Source: Cordylochernes scorpioides
Lineage: Eukaryota > Arthropoda > Arachnida > Pseudoscorpiones > Chernetidae
DNA length: 64,000 nucleotides
Direction of reading: 5' to 3'
NCBI GenBank assembly: GCA_030710605.1
Contig: CP092863.1
Span: 142,754,623-142,818,622 of the forward strand
The stretch's first letter is position 1. Every line of letters starts with the position of its first letter. This document shows positions 31,762 through 43,043 of this stretch, piece by piece. The notes under the pieces were generated by a model, which worked only from the letters and a program-made list of their open reading frames with translations, was not told the origin of the DNA and did not search any database. The position numbers were made by a program, and so were the translations under genes.

Positions 31762-32216
31762 TTATGATAAGCCACAATTTGGATTATAGATTAGAAACAC
31801 ACAGTAATAAGACCAAATAAAATAAATAGTATATAATGCTTCGATAACAGCGTTGTTACAGAAACATCACATACTATTTATTTGGTCTTATTACCGTGTT
31901 TCTAATCTATACTTATATAATGAAAGATTGTATTACCTCTTTTTGTATATCTCATTAATTGTAACTACAGGTGGAGATAACATTTCGGCAAAGTTATGGA
32001 GAAATAATTCTTCAAAAATACCAAATTTTTAAAATTTTAGTAACACAAGTTAATAAAACCAAATCTATATAAATAAATTGTATGTGACCTTTCAGTAACA
32101 GTATTGTTACCATCATCAGACAAGAGTACTGGATGAGAAAAAATATCAGATGATGGTAAAAAACAGTTACAGAAACATAAGATACTATTTATTTGGTCTT
32201 ATTACCTTGTGTTTAT
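31762..32216. mobile_element. Two GTTTCGGTAACA-family MITEs
   Basis: 31762-31912 (compact foldback, AATGCTTCGATAACAGCGTT centre) and 32040-32216 (ACCTTTCAGTAACAGTATTG; internal CATCATCAGACAAGAGTACT). Counterparts 57205-57350 and 57485-57668. Confidence 0.7.
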
Positions 32217-32283
32217 AACAGAATTAATCTTTATAAATACTGTATGTTGTTTTTAAACAAAATTCTACTGCAATTAAAAATTA

Positions 32284-32439
32284 AGATTTTGGCAAGTTAT
32301 TTATTTTTGTATTTTTTATCACATGGTTTAATGTATCCATAATTGTAGGTATATGGGATTGAAGTAAACAGTGATTCAACATCTAATGGATACATTAAAC
32401 CATGTGATAAAAAAATACAAAAATAACTTGCCAAAATCT
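32284..32439. mobile_element. Foldback MITE with about 57-bp arms
   Basis: AGATTTTGGCAAGTTATTTA..CATGGTTTAATGTATCCAT mirrors ATGGATACATTAAACCATGT..AACTTGCCAAAATCT. The spacer is about 45 bp. Counterpart 57733-57889. Confidence 0.85.
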
Positions 32440-32544
32440 GAATTTAGAATTAATCTTATTTTGTAACAATATTCTTTACTATTTTTAGCAAACAGGACAG
32501 TGATGGTAGTCCTGGCAATTTGAAAGTGTTTCATTCACCTTTAG

Positions 32545-32776
32545 TCTTCTTCTTTCTTATCTCCACTCAATCACACTAAGGTATCAAGCCCGTAAAGCTT
32601 GAGATTTTCGATGGTGTCTGCCGGGGAAGAGTAGAGCTCATCAATGGATGAGTCAATACAGTCAATAATATGTCTTGGGGTTGCAGGTTGAGAATTGCAC
32701 TTAGTACATAGTGGGAAAACCTTACAACCATTCTGGAAAGTCATTGTCCGTAGATGACCAGACTTAAGTCACTCAC
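32545..32776 (-). mobile_element. RNase H LINE 3'-end fragment, (AAG)n tail
   Basis: CTTCTTCTTTCTTATCTCCA..GTAGAGCTCATCAATGGATG..CATTCTGGAAAGTCATTGTC, reverse of the ORF2 3' end. 5'-truncated. Counterpart 57992-58212. Confidence 0.7.
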
Positions 32777-32889
32777 CTTTAGTTACCAAAGTTAGTGTGG
32801 AGAGAGACTGACTCCAATACCTGACAATGGTAGAGGTTGGCACGACTCTAGGTAAACATTTGGGGAGCAGCCTATTTTATGTACTCATC

Positions 32890-33460
32890 AATGATAAGGC
32901 ACAATTTGGATTATAGATTATAAACAAAAGGTAATAAGACCAAATCCAAATAAATAAATAGTGTGTGTGACATTTCTGTAACAGCGTTGTTACCAATACT
33001 TTTGTCTGAAGATGGTAACAACGCTGTTACCGAAACATCACAGTATTTATTTATTTGGTCTTATTTCCTTGTGTTTATGTACTCATCAATGATAAGGCAC
33101 AATTTGGATTATAAACACAAGGTAATAAGACCAATTCCAAATAAATAAATAGTGTGTGACATTTCGGTAACAGCATTGTTACCAATACTTTTGTCTGAAG
33201 ATGGTAACAACGCTGTTACCGAAACATCACAGTATTTATTTATTTGGTCTTATTTCCTTGTGTTTATGTACTCATCAATGATAAGGCACAATTTGGATTA
33301 TAAACACAAGGTAATAAGACCAAATCCAAATAAATAAATAGTGTGTGACATTTCGGTAACAGCGTTGTTACCAATACTTTTGTCTGACGATGGTAACAAT
33401 GCTGTTACTGAAACGTCACACACTATTTGGTCTTATTACCTTGTGTTTATGTACTCATCA
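32890..33460. repeat. Tandem array of three whole MITEs, 189-bp unit
   Basis: Each unit contains both arms (GTAATAAGACCAAATCCAAA, CATTTCGGTAACAGCGTTGT ... ACAACGCTGTTACCGAAACA) and the connector TGTACTCATCAATGATAAGG. Unit starts are about 32890, 33079 and 33268. Copy 2 has four units (58330-59090). Confidence 0.88.
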
Positions 33461-33567
33461 AGTTTTTATGATGACAATAAAAATGACTTTTATTAAGATG
33501 TCATTAAAGATTATGTTGTGGAAGGAAACTAATTATAGAAGTTGAGGGAATTTATTTAAACAATTGG

Positions 33568-33800
33568 TACAATTGATACAAGAAAATAAGTCCTAATCCA
33601 AATAATTTAATAGTGTGTGATGTTTCGGTAACAACATTGCTACTATCATCAGACAAAAGAATAAATGATTAATAATAAAAAAAAAATCATTTTTTTGTCT
33701 GATGGTAACAATGCTGTTACTGAAATGTCACACACTATTAAGTTATTTGGATTAGGTCTTATTTTCTTGTATCTATATTCCAAATTGTGCTTTATCGAAT
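33568..33800. mobile_element. GTTTCGGTAACA-family MITE
   Basis: Arms GATACAAGAAAATAAGTCCT, GTTTCGGTAACAACATTGCT and inverses, internal CATCAGACAAAAGAATAAAT. Counterpart 59198-59420. Confidence 0.7.
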
Positions 33801-34056
33801 TGGTACAATGAATGATTGGCTTCTGGGGGAATCAGTGGCCTCACCTGAGAATTGTGTCTTTTAAGGTCACTTGCAGGTTGGTTGTAACTTGTCAAGAGTA
33901 GAGGATGCCATGTCAACTTTCCATTTAAGAACGCAAGTTGATCTTGGATTAACAGCACTGATGTAAGTCCATAGCACCAAGTTAGACACTAGTTAACAGT
34001 CAAATATGTCTCAACAACTCTGTGACATTGATGTGACAATTGGTTTTTTAAACCTA

Positions 34057-34208
34057 AATAACACAAGGTAATAAGACCAATTCCAAATAAATAAATTGTG
34101 TGACATTTTGGTAACAGCATTGTTATGAAAATGCCATACACTATTTATCTATTTGGATTTGGTCTTATTACCTTGTTTCTAATCTATAATCCAAATAGTG
34201 CCTTATCA
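34057..34208. mobile_element. GTTTCGGTAACA-family MITE, compact form
   Basis: Arms AACACAAGGTAATAAGACCA..TTTTGGTAACAGCATTGTTA and inverse. In copy 2 the same element (59690-59838) is followed by an additional MITE absent here. Confidence 0.7.
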
Positions 34209-34428
34209 TAAAACTAAATAATTGTAGATGGACAAATAACCACTGTAAAAGAGACTTCATCTTAAATTCTAGAACATTCAAAGCAACCCTAGGTTTCTTG
34301 GAGTCATCAAAACAGACTAAATCCTAGCCTCAATAAAAAAGTAAGGAAGTTTTAATCTTATCCAACTTTAACCAAAACCTAGCTACCACTTGTGTCCCAT
34401 AGTATTCTATCCATCACATGTTTATCTT

Positions 34429-34737
34429 TTTTTGCTTATCCCTAGTACACGTGGTACAGGCCATGATAATCATGGTGGGTATTTAGCGACTGCTTTTTTA
34501 CTGTAAGCACACCACATGTCTACACATGTGAAAAGCAGTTCGACTTTGCACTTACAAATCTGTCAGAACCCCGTTTGGTTACTTGCACTCGCTGGTGGGG
34601 TTGGACTTTTGCAAGAATTGGGGGCCATTGGAGCATTTTTTTTTTTTTTTTAAACAGAAAAGTGTTCAATGCGGGAATCAAACCCGGGTCGTAGTGGTCG
34701 AAAACCAAATGGTTTAACCAGCCTTCCACTGACCCCC
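34429..34737 (-). mobile_element. tRNA-derived SINE, polymorphic between copies
   Basis: TSD CATGTTTATCTT at 34417-34428 and 34738-34749. The minus strand reads GGGGGTCAGTGGAAGGCTGG, B-box GGTTTGATTCCC, and ends TAGGGATAAGCAAAAA. Copy 2 (about 60345-60362) has no SINE at the corresponding position. Confidence 0.9.
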
Positions 34738-35117
34738 CATGTTTATCTTACACCATATAGAACAACCATGTAACAACCTTGTATCATAAACCTTTGTAGA
34801 GAGTTGTAGAGTAAGGTGACATGTAGAGTTTGTATAAAACCAATGGTGCATGAAGAAGAAATAAGTTGTTGAACAAATAACCACAATTATTTATTTTCAC
34901 ATTCTTGTTGGGGATACATCACAATACTGATCAAACAGTTTGGTGGATTAGGGTGGAGTTATTTACAAGTCTATCAAAGTTGTACTACGTATATTATTGG
35001 CTGGTATTTTTACAATCATCCATATCTTTTAACCAAATTAATTACATTACCAAGTTGTACATATTGATATATTATAAATAAAAAGGAAAGTGATAAGACC
35101 CAAGTCTATCAAGCATA

Positions 35118-35306
35118 TACAGTAGAACTACCTCTCTGTAAAGGACAACACCTAGTTACAGAACCAAAGTGTCCTTTAAGGAGAGGTGTCCTCTTACCGG
35201 AGAGTTGCAAAATAGTAAAAATGGTAATTTTAGCAATGAAAACTGTCCTTTATAGAGAGGTGTTCTCTAGCACCCAGTTTCCTCTCATGGAGTAAGTTAT
35301 ACTGTA
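35118..35306. mobile_element. pogo-like MITE (TACAGTAGAAC ends)
   Basis: TACAGTAGAACTACCTCTCT at left and GGAGTAAGTTATACTGTA at right with TA flanks. Internal words alternate direct and inverted GGAGAGGTGTCCTC forms. Copy 2 has about three partial tandem copies (60735-61100). The pogo/Tigger resemblance is by TIR only. Confidence 0.6.
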
Positions 35307-35566
35307 TATGTCTCACAAATCAAAATTTTTATTGGAGGAAGCTGAAAGAATTATAATCTACTTTCAGTGCAATTTTTATAATGGAAGCATTTCCTTAGTA
35401 TTTGTTTTTAAAAATATATTTTATATTTAGAGAGATAGTGATTTAAGTAAAACTATAATAAGATTCAATTCGGATTATATATTATAAACATAAGGTAATA
35501 AGACCAAATCATAAATGATTGAACATTTAAGCTAAATTTATCCTACATTTCTTGGTCCCATTTCAG

Positions 35567-35677
35567 GATGTTAAAAGGGACAAAAGCCATATTCAATGTG
35601 TCACCACAACAAAGAGAGGTAGATGTGTTGAAATTACTCCAAAAGCTATCCACCCAACTTCTTGAAAGTAGGAGAAG
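35567..35677 (+). CDS. Candidate internal exon, unknown gene (copy 1, GC donor)
   Basis: The acceptor TGGTCCCATTTCAG is followed by 111 bp that stay open in one frame (MLKGTKAIFNVSPQQREVD, then VLKLLQKLSTQLLESRRR) up to GGAGAAG|GCAAAC. In copy 2 the donor is GTAAAC. A length divisible by three, conserved splice edges and helical, charged content favour a real exon. Partner exons were not identified; it may belong to the same plus-strand gene as the 15245 exons or to none. No domain recognised. Confidence 0.4.
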
Positions 35678-36099
35678 GCAAACTATTATTTCACCTTATT
35701 ATTTTTGTTAGGTGTTTGAAGCATCATAAAAAAATATTTCTCAAGGGATGTGGCCTTTGTCATAATTATGGTAAATTACCCAGTTTTTGGTTTTTTTTGC
35801 TCTTTTCCTCCCCCCACCACCGTTTGTTTTATAACACATCCTTTTCCCATTGTCTCTTTTTCCCAATTTTTGAGGTTTGGAACTTTGGTGTGGAAATTCC
35901 AAATATCATATTCCTAATATTTTTATTTTTATAAAAGAGCTTGTTTATAAAATTGCAAATATTTTTTTATAGGAAAATCATCATCCTCTCTATTACCTTC
36001 TACTTTTTAAAAAGGATTAAAATTATTTCTACACATGAACACTTTGTACTGTGTTGATAAATACTGCCATGTCCTCTCATTTAAATTTTTATATTGTAG

Positions 36100-36262
36100 T
36101 ACAGTAGAACACTTCCATGAGAGGACACTTCTCTACAAAGGACAGTTTTCAATGCCAAAATGACCATTTCTATTATTTAGTAACTCTCTGGTAAGAGGAT
36201 ACTTCTCCATAAAGGACACTTTTGCTCTGTATTTAAGTGTTCTTCAAGGACAGTAGAATTTA
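36100..36262. mobile_element. pogo-like MITE fragment
   Basis: Starts TACAGTAGAACACTTCCATG and contains AGGACACTTCTCTACAAAGG and a reversed ACTCTCTGGTAAGAGGATAC, ending AGGACAGTAGAATTT. Copy 2 (61895-62125) has an internal duplication. Confidence 0.5.
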
Positions 36263-36354
36263 CATGTAAATAGCTCTGTCGAGCAAAGCTCTTCCAAAAA
36301 TAATTCAGTTATGTATAAATTAAATACATGCATAAAGAAATATAATGTGTCATA

Positions 36355-36836
36355 TCTATATTAATAAAATGCAAATTTCATAAGTGGTGTTAGCTAAAAA
36401 CTTTCGTTACAATGCATCAATTTCGACCAAATTTTCAACATTTATGTAAAACGAGATGGAGCAGGTTTTGCTTAACATCAAAATATTTTTCCTAACTTTA
36501 ACATGCGTAACTTCGCTGTTATCGATTAAATACAAAAAAAAAAATCAACAGAGTTAATTTTATTTATATATAAATACAAAAAAAAATTCAGCAATTCATT
36601 CAACTCAATCTAAAAAAATATTCAAAACAAGCAATTTTAAGATAACACCATATGTAAAACAGTCGGCCAAGAAAACAACAACGATATTACATCTTTCTCA
36701 CATATTCACACACAATCTTGATTAATAATTAAAACTAATCTTTAACATTGTTTATTATACTTCATAATATATAATATTCGTTAGGCAAACTTTCACTCGG
36801 ATAAAACCCGGGCGAAGCCGGGTACACATCCGCTAG
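36355..36836 (+). mobile_element. Non-autonomous Helitron 1
   Basis: 5' TCTATATTAATAAAATGCAA preceded by A. The 3' end has the hairpin CCCGGGCGAAGCCGGG, then 11 nt and CTAG followed by T, the A|TC...CTAG|T Helitron pattern. 482 bp, no Rep/helicase frame. Absent from copy 2. Confidence 0.8.
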
Positions 36837-36850
36837 TATATATATATATA

Positions 36851-37408
36851 CTAGACGAATGGCCCGGGCAACGCCCGGGTTTTACCCGAGTGCGAATATA
36901 TTTTAAAAACGTTTTAATCTTCATCTAGATCTTCATCTTGTCTACACCTTGTATACATCTTGCTTCCTAGGGTTGCCCGGCAACGCCCGGGTTTACATGA
37001 TTAATTGTATTATTCAAACACATTAAACATGTGCCCGTTGGCTGCCAGCGAGTAAATGTCGGCGCCCGTTGACTCCCGTCGAGCAAGCGACCGCTTCCGT
37101 CGGCTGCCGGCGGGCGAGTGCCTTCCCGGCGCATGCGCGCGCACAGGGAAGCCACGTGTCGCAGGCCGTCCAATGGGCGCGCCCCGCCATCAGATTCCAC
37201 CGCGTTCTAGATGAGCTATTTAGAATAATTTGAATATATAGTTTTAATAATTGATTTATATATTTTTTAAAATAGCCTATCGTCATCCTCGTTATTTTTT
37301 ACCTATGTATTGAAATTTTGGTTTGAATTAGTGAACTACTGCGAATTTGTATACCGGACATACAAACCAACCAACAAACATACAAACATTCATTTTTATA
37401 TATATAGA
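36851..37408 (-). mobile_element. Non-autonomous Helitron 2 with GC-rich cargo
   Basis: On the minus strand it starts TCTATATATATAAAAATGAA (5' end at 37408) and ends with hairpin CCCGGGCGTTGCCCGGG, CCATTCGT and CTAG (36851-36854). The interior 37030-37200 is very GC-rich and CpG-rich. It lies tail-to-tail with Helitron 1 across a (TA)n. Absent from copy 2. Confidence 0.82.
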
Positions 37409-37722
37409 TATAGGAATTAAAATTTATTAATCGTGAATTATTCTTTTTGAAATGAACCAACTTTCTACTGTCCTTACTGGGATGAAAAGGTAAAGGGAAG
37501 GCTTGGCTCATCACTTTAGGATACTGCTAACTGGCCTAGTTGTTTTACTAGTAGAACTCAAAACATGCACAGAGAAGAAATGTTTCAATACAATATTTAT
37601 AAGTGATAGGCTTCTTTTTTATAATAATCAATGTGTGAACTTTGTATTGAATCTTATAATTCTTGAGTATATAAATTCTGATTTATGATTGTAGAAATAT
37701 TGACCTTTTTGCAATGTATTGT

Positions 37723-37885
37723 AAACTAGTAAGACCACATCTAATAAGTTATGTATGAAGTTTTGGTAACAGCACTGTTAACATCTTTTGTCTAAAGAGG
37801 GTAACAATGCGGTTACCAAAACATCACACATTATTTATTTGAATGTGGTCTTGTTACCATAGGCTTCTAATCTATAACTCAAATG
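37723..37885. mobile_element. GTTTCGGTAACA-family MITE upstream of eEF1A-b
   Basis: Arms AGTTTTGGTAACAGCACTGT..AGAGGGTAACAATGCGGTTA and GTGGTCTTGTTACC. Counterpart 62575-62745. About 260 bp before the eEF1A-b start. Confidence 0.65.
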
Positions 37886-38119
37886 GTACCTAAGTTGCAA
37901 TGTATCAATTCATGATGTTCAAATAGATTCTTGATTTAAGACCGAATTAAATAGTCCCAGAAAGTTCATATCTTAAATCCGAATAGCAGTAATTCTACAA
38001 GAATTGTATTTTCAAGACCATACAAATCTTGGGTCTTAAAATTTCATAGGTCTTAAATTGAGAAAGGAGAATGTACAGTAATTGTTGTAAAAAAATACTT
38101 GTTTAACTCTATGGAATAA

Positions 38120-38559
<440 letters not shown>

Positions 38560-38659
38560 NNNNNNNNNNNNNNNNNNNNNNNNNNNNNNNNNNNNNNNNN
38601 NNNNNNNNNNNNNNNNNNNNNNNNNNNNNNNNNNNNNNNNNNNNNNNNNNNNNNNNNNN
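38560..38659. other. Assembly gap (100 N) inside eEF1A-b
   Basis: Exactly 100 N. The sequence on the right does not continue eEF1A; it is a Helitron end, a tRNA-like sequence and then the start of the second block. Confidence 0.98.
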
Positions 38660-38669
38660 AAAATATTTT

Positions 38670-38735
38670 GCAACTAGCCGAATGACCCGGGCAACGCCCG
38701 TGTTTTACCCGATTGAATGTTTTGATTCAAATACT
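38670..38735 (-). mobile_element. Helitron 3' end (minus)
   Basis: The minus strand reads GGGTAAAACACGGGCGTTGC, CCGGGTCATTCGG, CTAG (38674-38677), T. It matches the end of Helitron 2; its 5' end was not located. Confidence 0.6.
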
Positions 38736-38764
38736 ATTTGTTACAATCATAAATTGTGGTCATG

Positions 38765-38833
38765 TGGCCTAGTGGTCATGGCATCTGCCCGGTAAGCGGA
38801 AGATCGTGGGTTCGATTCCCATCCCTTAACACT
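38765..38833 (+). tRNA. tRNA-like sequence (degenerate)
   Basis: GGCCTAGTGGTCATGGCATC, TGCCCGGTAAGCGGAAGATC, GTGGGTTCGATTCCCATCCC. Same type as 14597-14667, but the acceptor ends do not pair. Followed by ACACTTTTTTTATTT. Likely a SINE head. Confidence 0.45.
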
Positions 38834-39017
38834 TTTTTTATTTTATACATTCTGACCAAAATCTATCCGTGAACTTCACACAGACAGAATAAGGCAATTA
38901 TATAAGTAGATTTTAAAACGTTTTTCACAATTTTATCATGAATAAAGTAATTGTACGAGTATATATAGGCAAATGTAAAGTCCTGAGTCCCCACGCTGGC
39001 TAGCCTACCGTGGCAAA

Positions 39018-39954
39018 ATGGACCTAGCTGAGAGAACCCTTCATAAGAACTGTGTTTCGGAGTCCAAGGTGCTCCAGGAAATGGAAGATATCAGGACTTA
39101 CTGCGCTTCTGAGGTGTCAAATCAAGGTAAGCAGAAATGGACTTTCTTAGTAACTCCATATCATTCTTTTTTTTTTTTCGGTTCCAAAATCACTTTATTA
39201 GGTACCGCTCAACAAGAGTAACCTAGTTTATGATAATTACAACAATGAATAATATATGAAGGTTATTCACATATTAAAACAAAATGTTAACGTGGGATTC
39301 AATCCCGGTTCATGACGTCGGGAATCGAGGATGTTACCCACTCGTCCACCGACTTCTTTTTTACTTTTTTTTTAAGACTATAGAATTATTGTATAAATAT
39401 GTATAGACAAATGTAAAGACATACATGTATGACAGCGTAAGTGTCCCTAGGGGTGCATAGCGCTTTAAATTGAAACAAAATGGCGAGATATTTGCCATGA
39501 AAAATGTCTACGAAGGTGAGAATTGGGCCATAGCTAAATTATCTACAGTGATAGCGGTTCTTCAAGAGATTCTATGGCGGTCAGTGGCTAGAGAGATAAA
39601 AGATGACCCTTAGTTTTATCTTCTGTTTACCTGTACAAAGTAGGCATTTGGTATTTGCTATTTTATCTCTTTTTTTTATTCCTTTTTTTGTCTTTCTCTG
39701 GCCATGTCTGACTTTTAAATTGTTGTTGATGTTAATTTCATTCAATTATATATAATTCCTTTTAACTCGCCCATTACCTGCTTAATTATACAGCCCTTGA
39801 TGCAGAGAGGAAAGCCCTATATCAACAAATTAAATGTACCAACATTTCACCCTACGTATTGCTTTCAAAAATATCAGCAAACAAATCTAAGGCAATAGCT
39901 TACTATAACATTTTTAGATCGTCATTATGTAAGGACCAGTCAACAAGTGGATGA
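39018..39954 (+). CDS. Small two-exon gene candidate (copy 2)
   Basis: Exon 1 39018-39126, intron 39127-39793 and exon 2 39794-39954. Exon 1 is identical in protein to copy 1. Exon 2 differs at several residues (ALDAERKALYQQIK; TNISPYVLL; YYNIF; ends TSG) but keeps frame, length (161 nt) and stop. The coincidence of unbroken frame with several nonsynonymous changes leaves it open whether this is a constrained gene. The intron carries the same SINE (39148-39366). Confidence 0.5.
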
Positions 39955-40084
39955 CTTTGAGATGAAGAGTAAAGCCAGTTCAATTTCTATGTAAATAACA
40001 CAAGATGATTATTACCTTACCCAATTGGGAGAATCTGTATGGGGCAAGTTCCTAATAAAGGTTTTTGTGTGTGTGTATAATTCC

Positions 40085-40248
40085 TTTTGAAATGGTACAA
40101 TTTAGATGATAGATTAGAACTACAAGGTAATAAAATTAAATCTAAATGAATTAATAGCATGTGACGTTTCGGTAACAACAATGTTACTGAAAGACGTCAC
40201 ACATTCTTAATTCATTTGGATTTGCTTTTACTACCTTGTAATTAAGAC
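40085..40248. mobile_element. GTTTCGGTAACA-family MITE (copy 2)
   Basis: Counterpart of 16325-16482, preceded by a LINE tail (40003-40078). Confidence 0.7.
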
Positions 40249-41343
40249 CTTTAGTTTATACACAGATTCTCTTGAGAGATACAGAAAATGAGTGGGGAAA
40301 AATTTGCATTGAATCAATACCTTTATTAAGACCTTTAGTTTTATATACAGATTCTCTTGAGAGATACAGAAAATGAATGGGGGAAAAATTTGCATTGAAT
40401 CAATACCTTTATTAAGACCTTTAGTTTTATATACAGATTCTCTTGAGAGATACAGAAAATGAATGGGGAAAAATTTGCATTGAATCAATACCTTTATTAA
40501 GACCTTTAGTTTTATATACAGATTCTCTTGAGAGATACAGAAAATGAATGGGGAAAAAATTTGCATTCAATCAATACCTTTATTAAGACCTTTAGTTTTA
40601 TACACAGATTCTCTTGAGAGATACAGAAAATTAATGGGGAAAAAATTTGCATTCAATCAATACCTTTATTAAGACCTTTAGTTTTATATACAGATTCTCC
40701 TGAGAGATACTGAAAATTAAAGGGGAAAACATTTGCATTCAATCAATACCTTTATTAAGACCTTTAGTTTTATATACAGATTCTCCTGAGAGATACAGAA
40801 AATGAAAGGGGAAAAAATTTGCATTCAATCAATACCTTTATTAAGACCTTTAGTTTTATATACAGATTCTCTTGAGAGATACAGAAAATTAATGGGGAAA
40901 AAATTTGCATTCAATCAATACCATTATTAAGACCTTTAGTTTTATATACAGATTCTCTTGAGAGATACAGAAAATGAATGGGGAAAAAATTGCATTCAAT
41001 CAATATCTTTATTAAGACCTTTAGTTTTATATACAGATTCTCTTGAGATATACAGAAAATTAATGGGGAAAAATTTGCATTGAATCAATACCTTTATTAA
41101 GACCTTTAGTTTTATATACAGATTCTCCTGAGAGATACAGAAAATTAAAGGAGAAAAAAATTGCATTCAATCAATACCTTTATTAAGACCTTTAGTTTTA
41201 TATACAGATTCTCTTGAGAGATACAGAAAATTAATGGGGAAAAATTTGCATTGAATCAATACCTTTATTAAGACCTTTAGTTTTATATACAGATTCTCTT
41301 GAGAGATACAGAAAATTAATGGGGAAAAATTTGCATTCAATCA
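40249..41343 (-). repeat. 85-bp LINE-tail satellite, left part (about 13 units, copy 2)
   Basis: Same unit as 16483-18395. Interrupted by LINE-B at the sequence GCATTCAATCA and resumes at 44626. Confidence 0.88.
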
Positions 41344-42536
41344 CACACACACACACACAAAAGCCTTTATTAAGACACACAGGTCTTACAGAGGATTCTC
41401 CTTGGGGTTACAAAACGGAGAAACCTATTAAAGTGGGAAATAAAAAATGGAGAAAGATTATATACATTTGGTAAATATATACAGATTATAAGAAAGAATA
41501 AAAAATAAGAAGAATAAAAAAAATCAAAAAAAGAAAAAAAAATTTTTTTGGAAATATGGATGGGAGAAGTGGAGAGCGAAAAGAGGAAAGAAAACAGGTA
41601 TTTACATATGGAACAAGACAATTTAAGCTCTCACACAGCACAGGTGGGCCATGTATTTTTTAAGAAATCTTTAAGAGATTTCCCAGGAAAATCCGCGTGT
41701 TCAGGGTTGTAAGGTAAACACCGTTTTATCAGTGTGGGGGTTAACTTATCGTATCTGCCTAAACAAATAATTGGATGTTGGTTCTGTCTTTCTCATCAAA
41801 CAGAAATTTTTGGTATGTTTGAATGTTCGGTTAAGTCTTTCTTTTTTACAGCATTTTTATGGAAGTTATATAGATTTAGAGCTACTGAACTATTGTCTAT
41901 AAAGTTGGATAGTAAAGAATATAATGTGAAGTGTGTATGGCCTATCTTAGAGAAGAGTATTTTTCTTTCCGTGTCAAGAGGCATGCATTCAAATATATAA
42001 TGTTCTAAAAAATTCATTTTCGGTTCTATTTTTGCATAGTTGGCAATACAAGTCTTCTGTCCTTAGATATTTTATATGGTCTTCTCGATATAAAACAAAT
42101 AGAATTCTCAATTGCGCAATGAGGCGTTTAGCCGGCAGTGGGAGTTCACTTAGTAGATAGTTCTCTGCTGCGAATGTTTTATGTAAATATTTGTAGTGTG
42201 TGTGTAGCTTCGAATTGGTTATTCTTGATTGATCGGTTTGGATAGACTGTTCTATAGTGATTCTGATAATTTGAGGTATTGCTTTCTGTAGAATATTGGG
42301 GTCTGAACAATACTTTAACCACATGAATCCAGTTGAGTTTAGGATATTCATTAAATTTTCTGTAAAACCTATAAAGGCATTCGTCAGAGTGGACGTTTCC
42401 CATAATTGGGCTAGACAGATTGCGGGCAATCTGGATTTTTCCATTTTTAATATTCTTAACCAGAACTTTAGAATTAGTTTGGTTGCTGTGACTCCTAGTG
42501 AGAAGCGTCCGGTTTCCATGCGTAGTATGTAGCCTG

Positions 42537-43043
42537 CAGTGTTGGGCATTAAAAAATTATTTTTCAATTAAATTGAAGTGCAATTAACAATTAATTAATT
42601 GTTAATTAGAAAAGTGCAATTAACAATTAATTAATTGTTAATTGTATGAATACAATTAATCAATTGTTAATCTTTAATAAATAATTTTAATTAATATTTG
42701 CCCAACACTGCCTGAGATAAAAAGTGTTTTTATTAAATACAACACACCTTTACCATCGTCAGCTGCAGTTGAACGCCTTTTTTCTTTTGCGACAATGACA
42801 AATCTGCCAAAGAGTCACAAATTGTTGGACAGCATGTTCGAGAAAAGAGTGGTACTGAAATGCAGTGTTGGGCATTAAAAAATTATTTTTCAATTAAATT
42901 GAAGTGCAATTAACAATTAATTAATTGTTAATTAGAAAAGTGCAATTAACAATTAATTAATTGTTAATTGTATGAATACAATTAACAATTAATCAATTGT
43001 TAATCTTTAATAAATCATTTTAATTAATATTTGCCCAACACTG
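42537..43043. mobile_element. hAT composite: two MITEs around a transposase fragment
   Basis: TSD GTAGCCTG at 42529-42536 and 43044-43051. The outer ends CAGTGTTGGGC and GCCCAACACTG are inverted. MITE copy 1 is 42537-42710 and MITE copy 2 is 42863-43043, near-identical direct copies, each with both inverted ends. The inner junctions have no TSD (CCTGAGAT; TGAAATG), so the whole 507 bp inserted as one unit. Confidence 0.9.
42711..42862 (+). pseudogene. hAT transposase C-terminal (dimerisation) fragment
   Basis: The plus-strand frame reads VFIKYNTPLPSSAAVERLFS and then TMTNLPKSHKLLDSMFEKRV, the hATC dimerisation signature. About 45 codons only; no DDE catalytic part. Confidence 0.88.

Noticed and set aside
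32963-33337. Repeated 61-codon ORFs MCDISVTALLPILLSEDGNN
   Set aside because: Conceptual translation of the tandem MITE units; foldback DNA with no sign of coding constraint.
36967-37286. GC-rich minus ORFs (AGRAHWTACDTWLPCARACAG type) as a host gene
   Set aside because: They lie inside Helitron 2, have no recognisable domain and the region is missing from copy 2.
42537-43043. Two independent MITE insertions
   Set aside because: Neither inner junction shows an 8-bp duplication; only the outer pair of ends has one.
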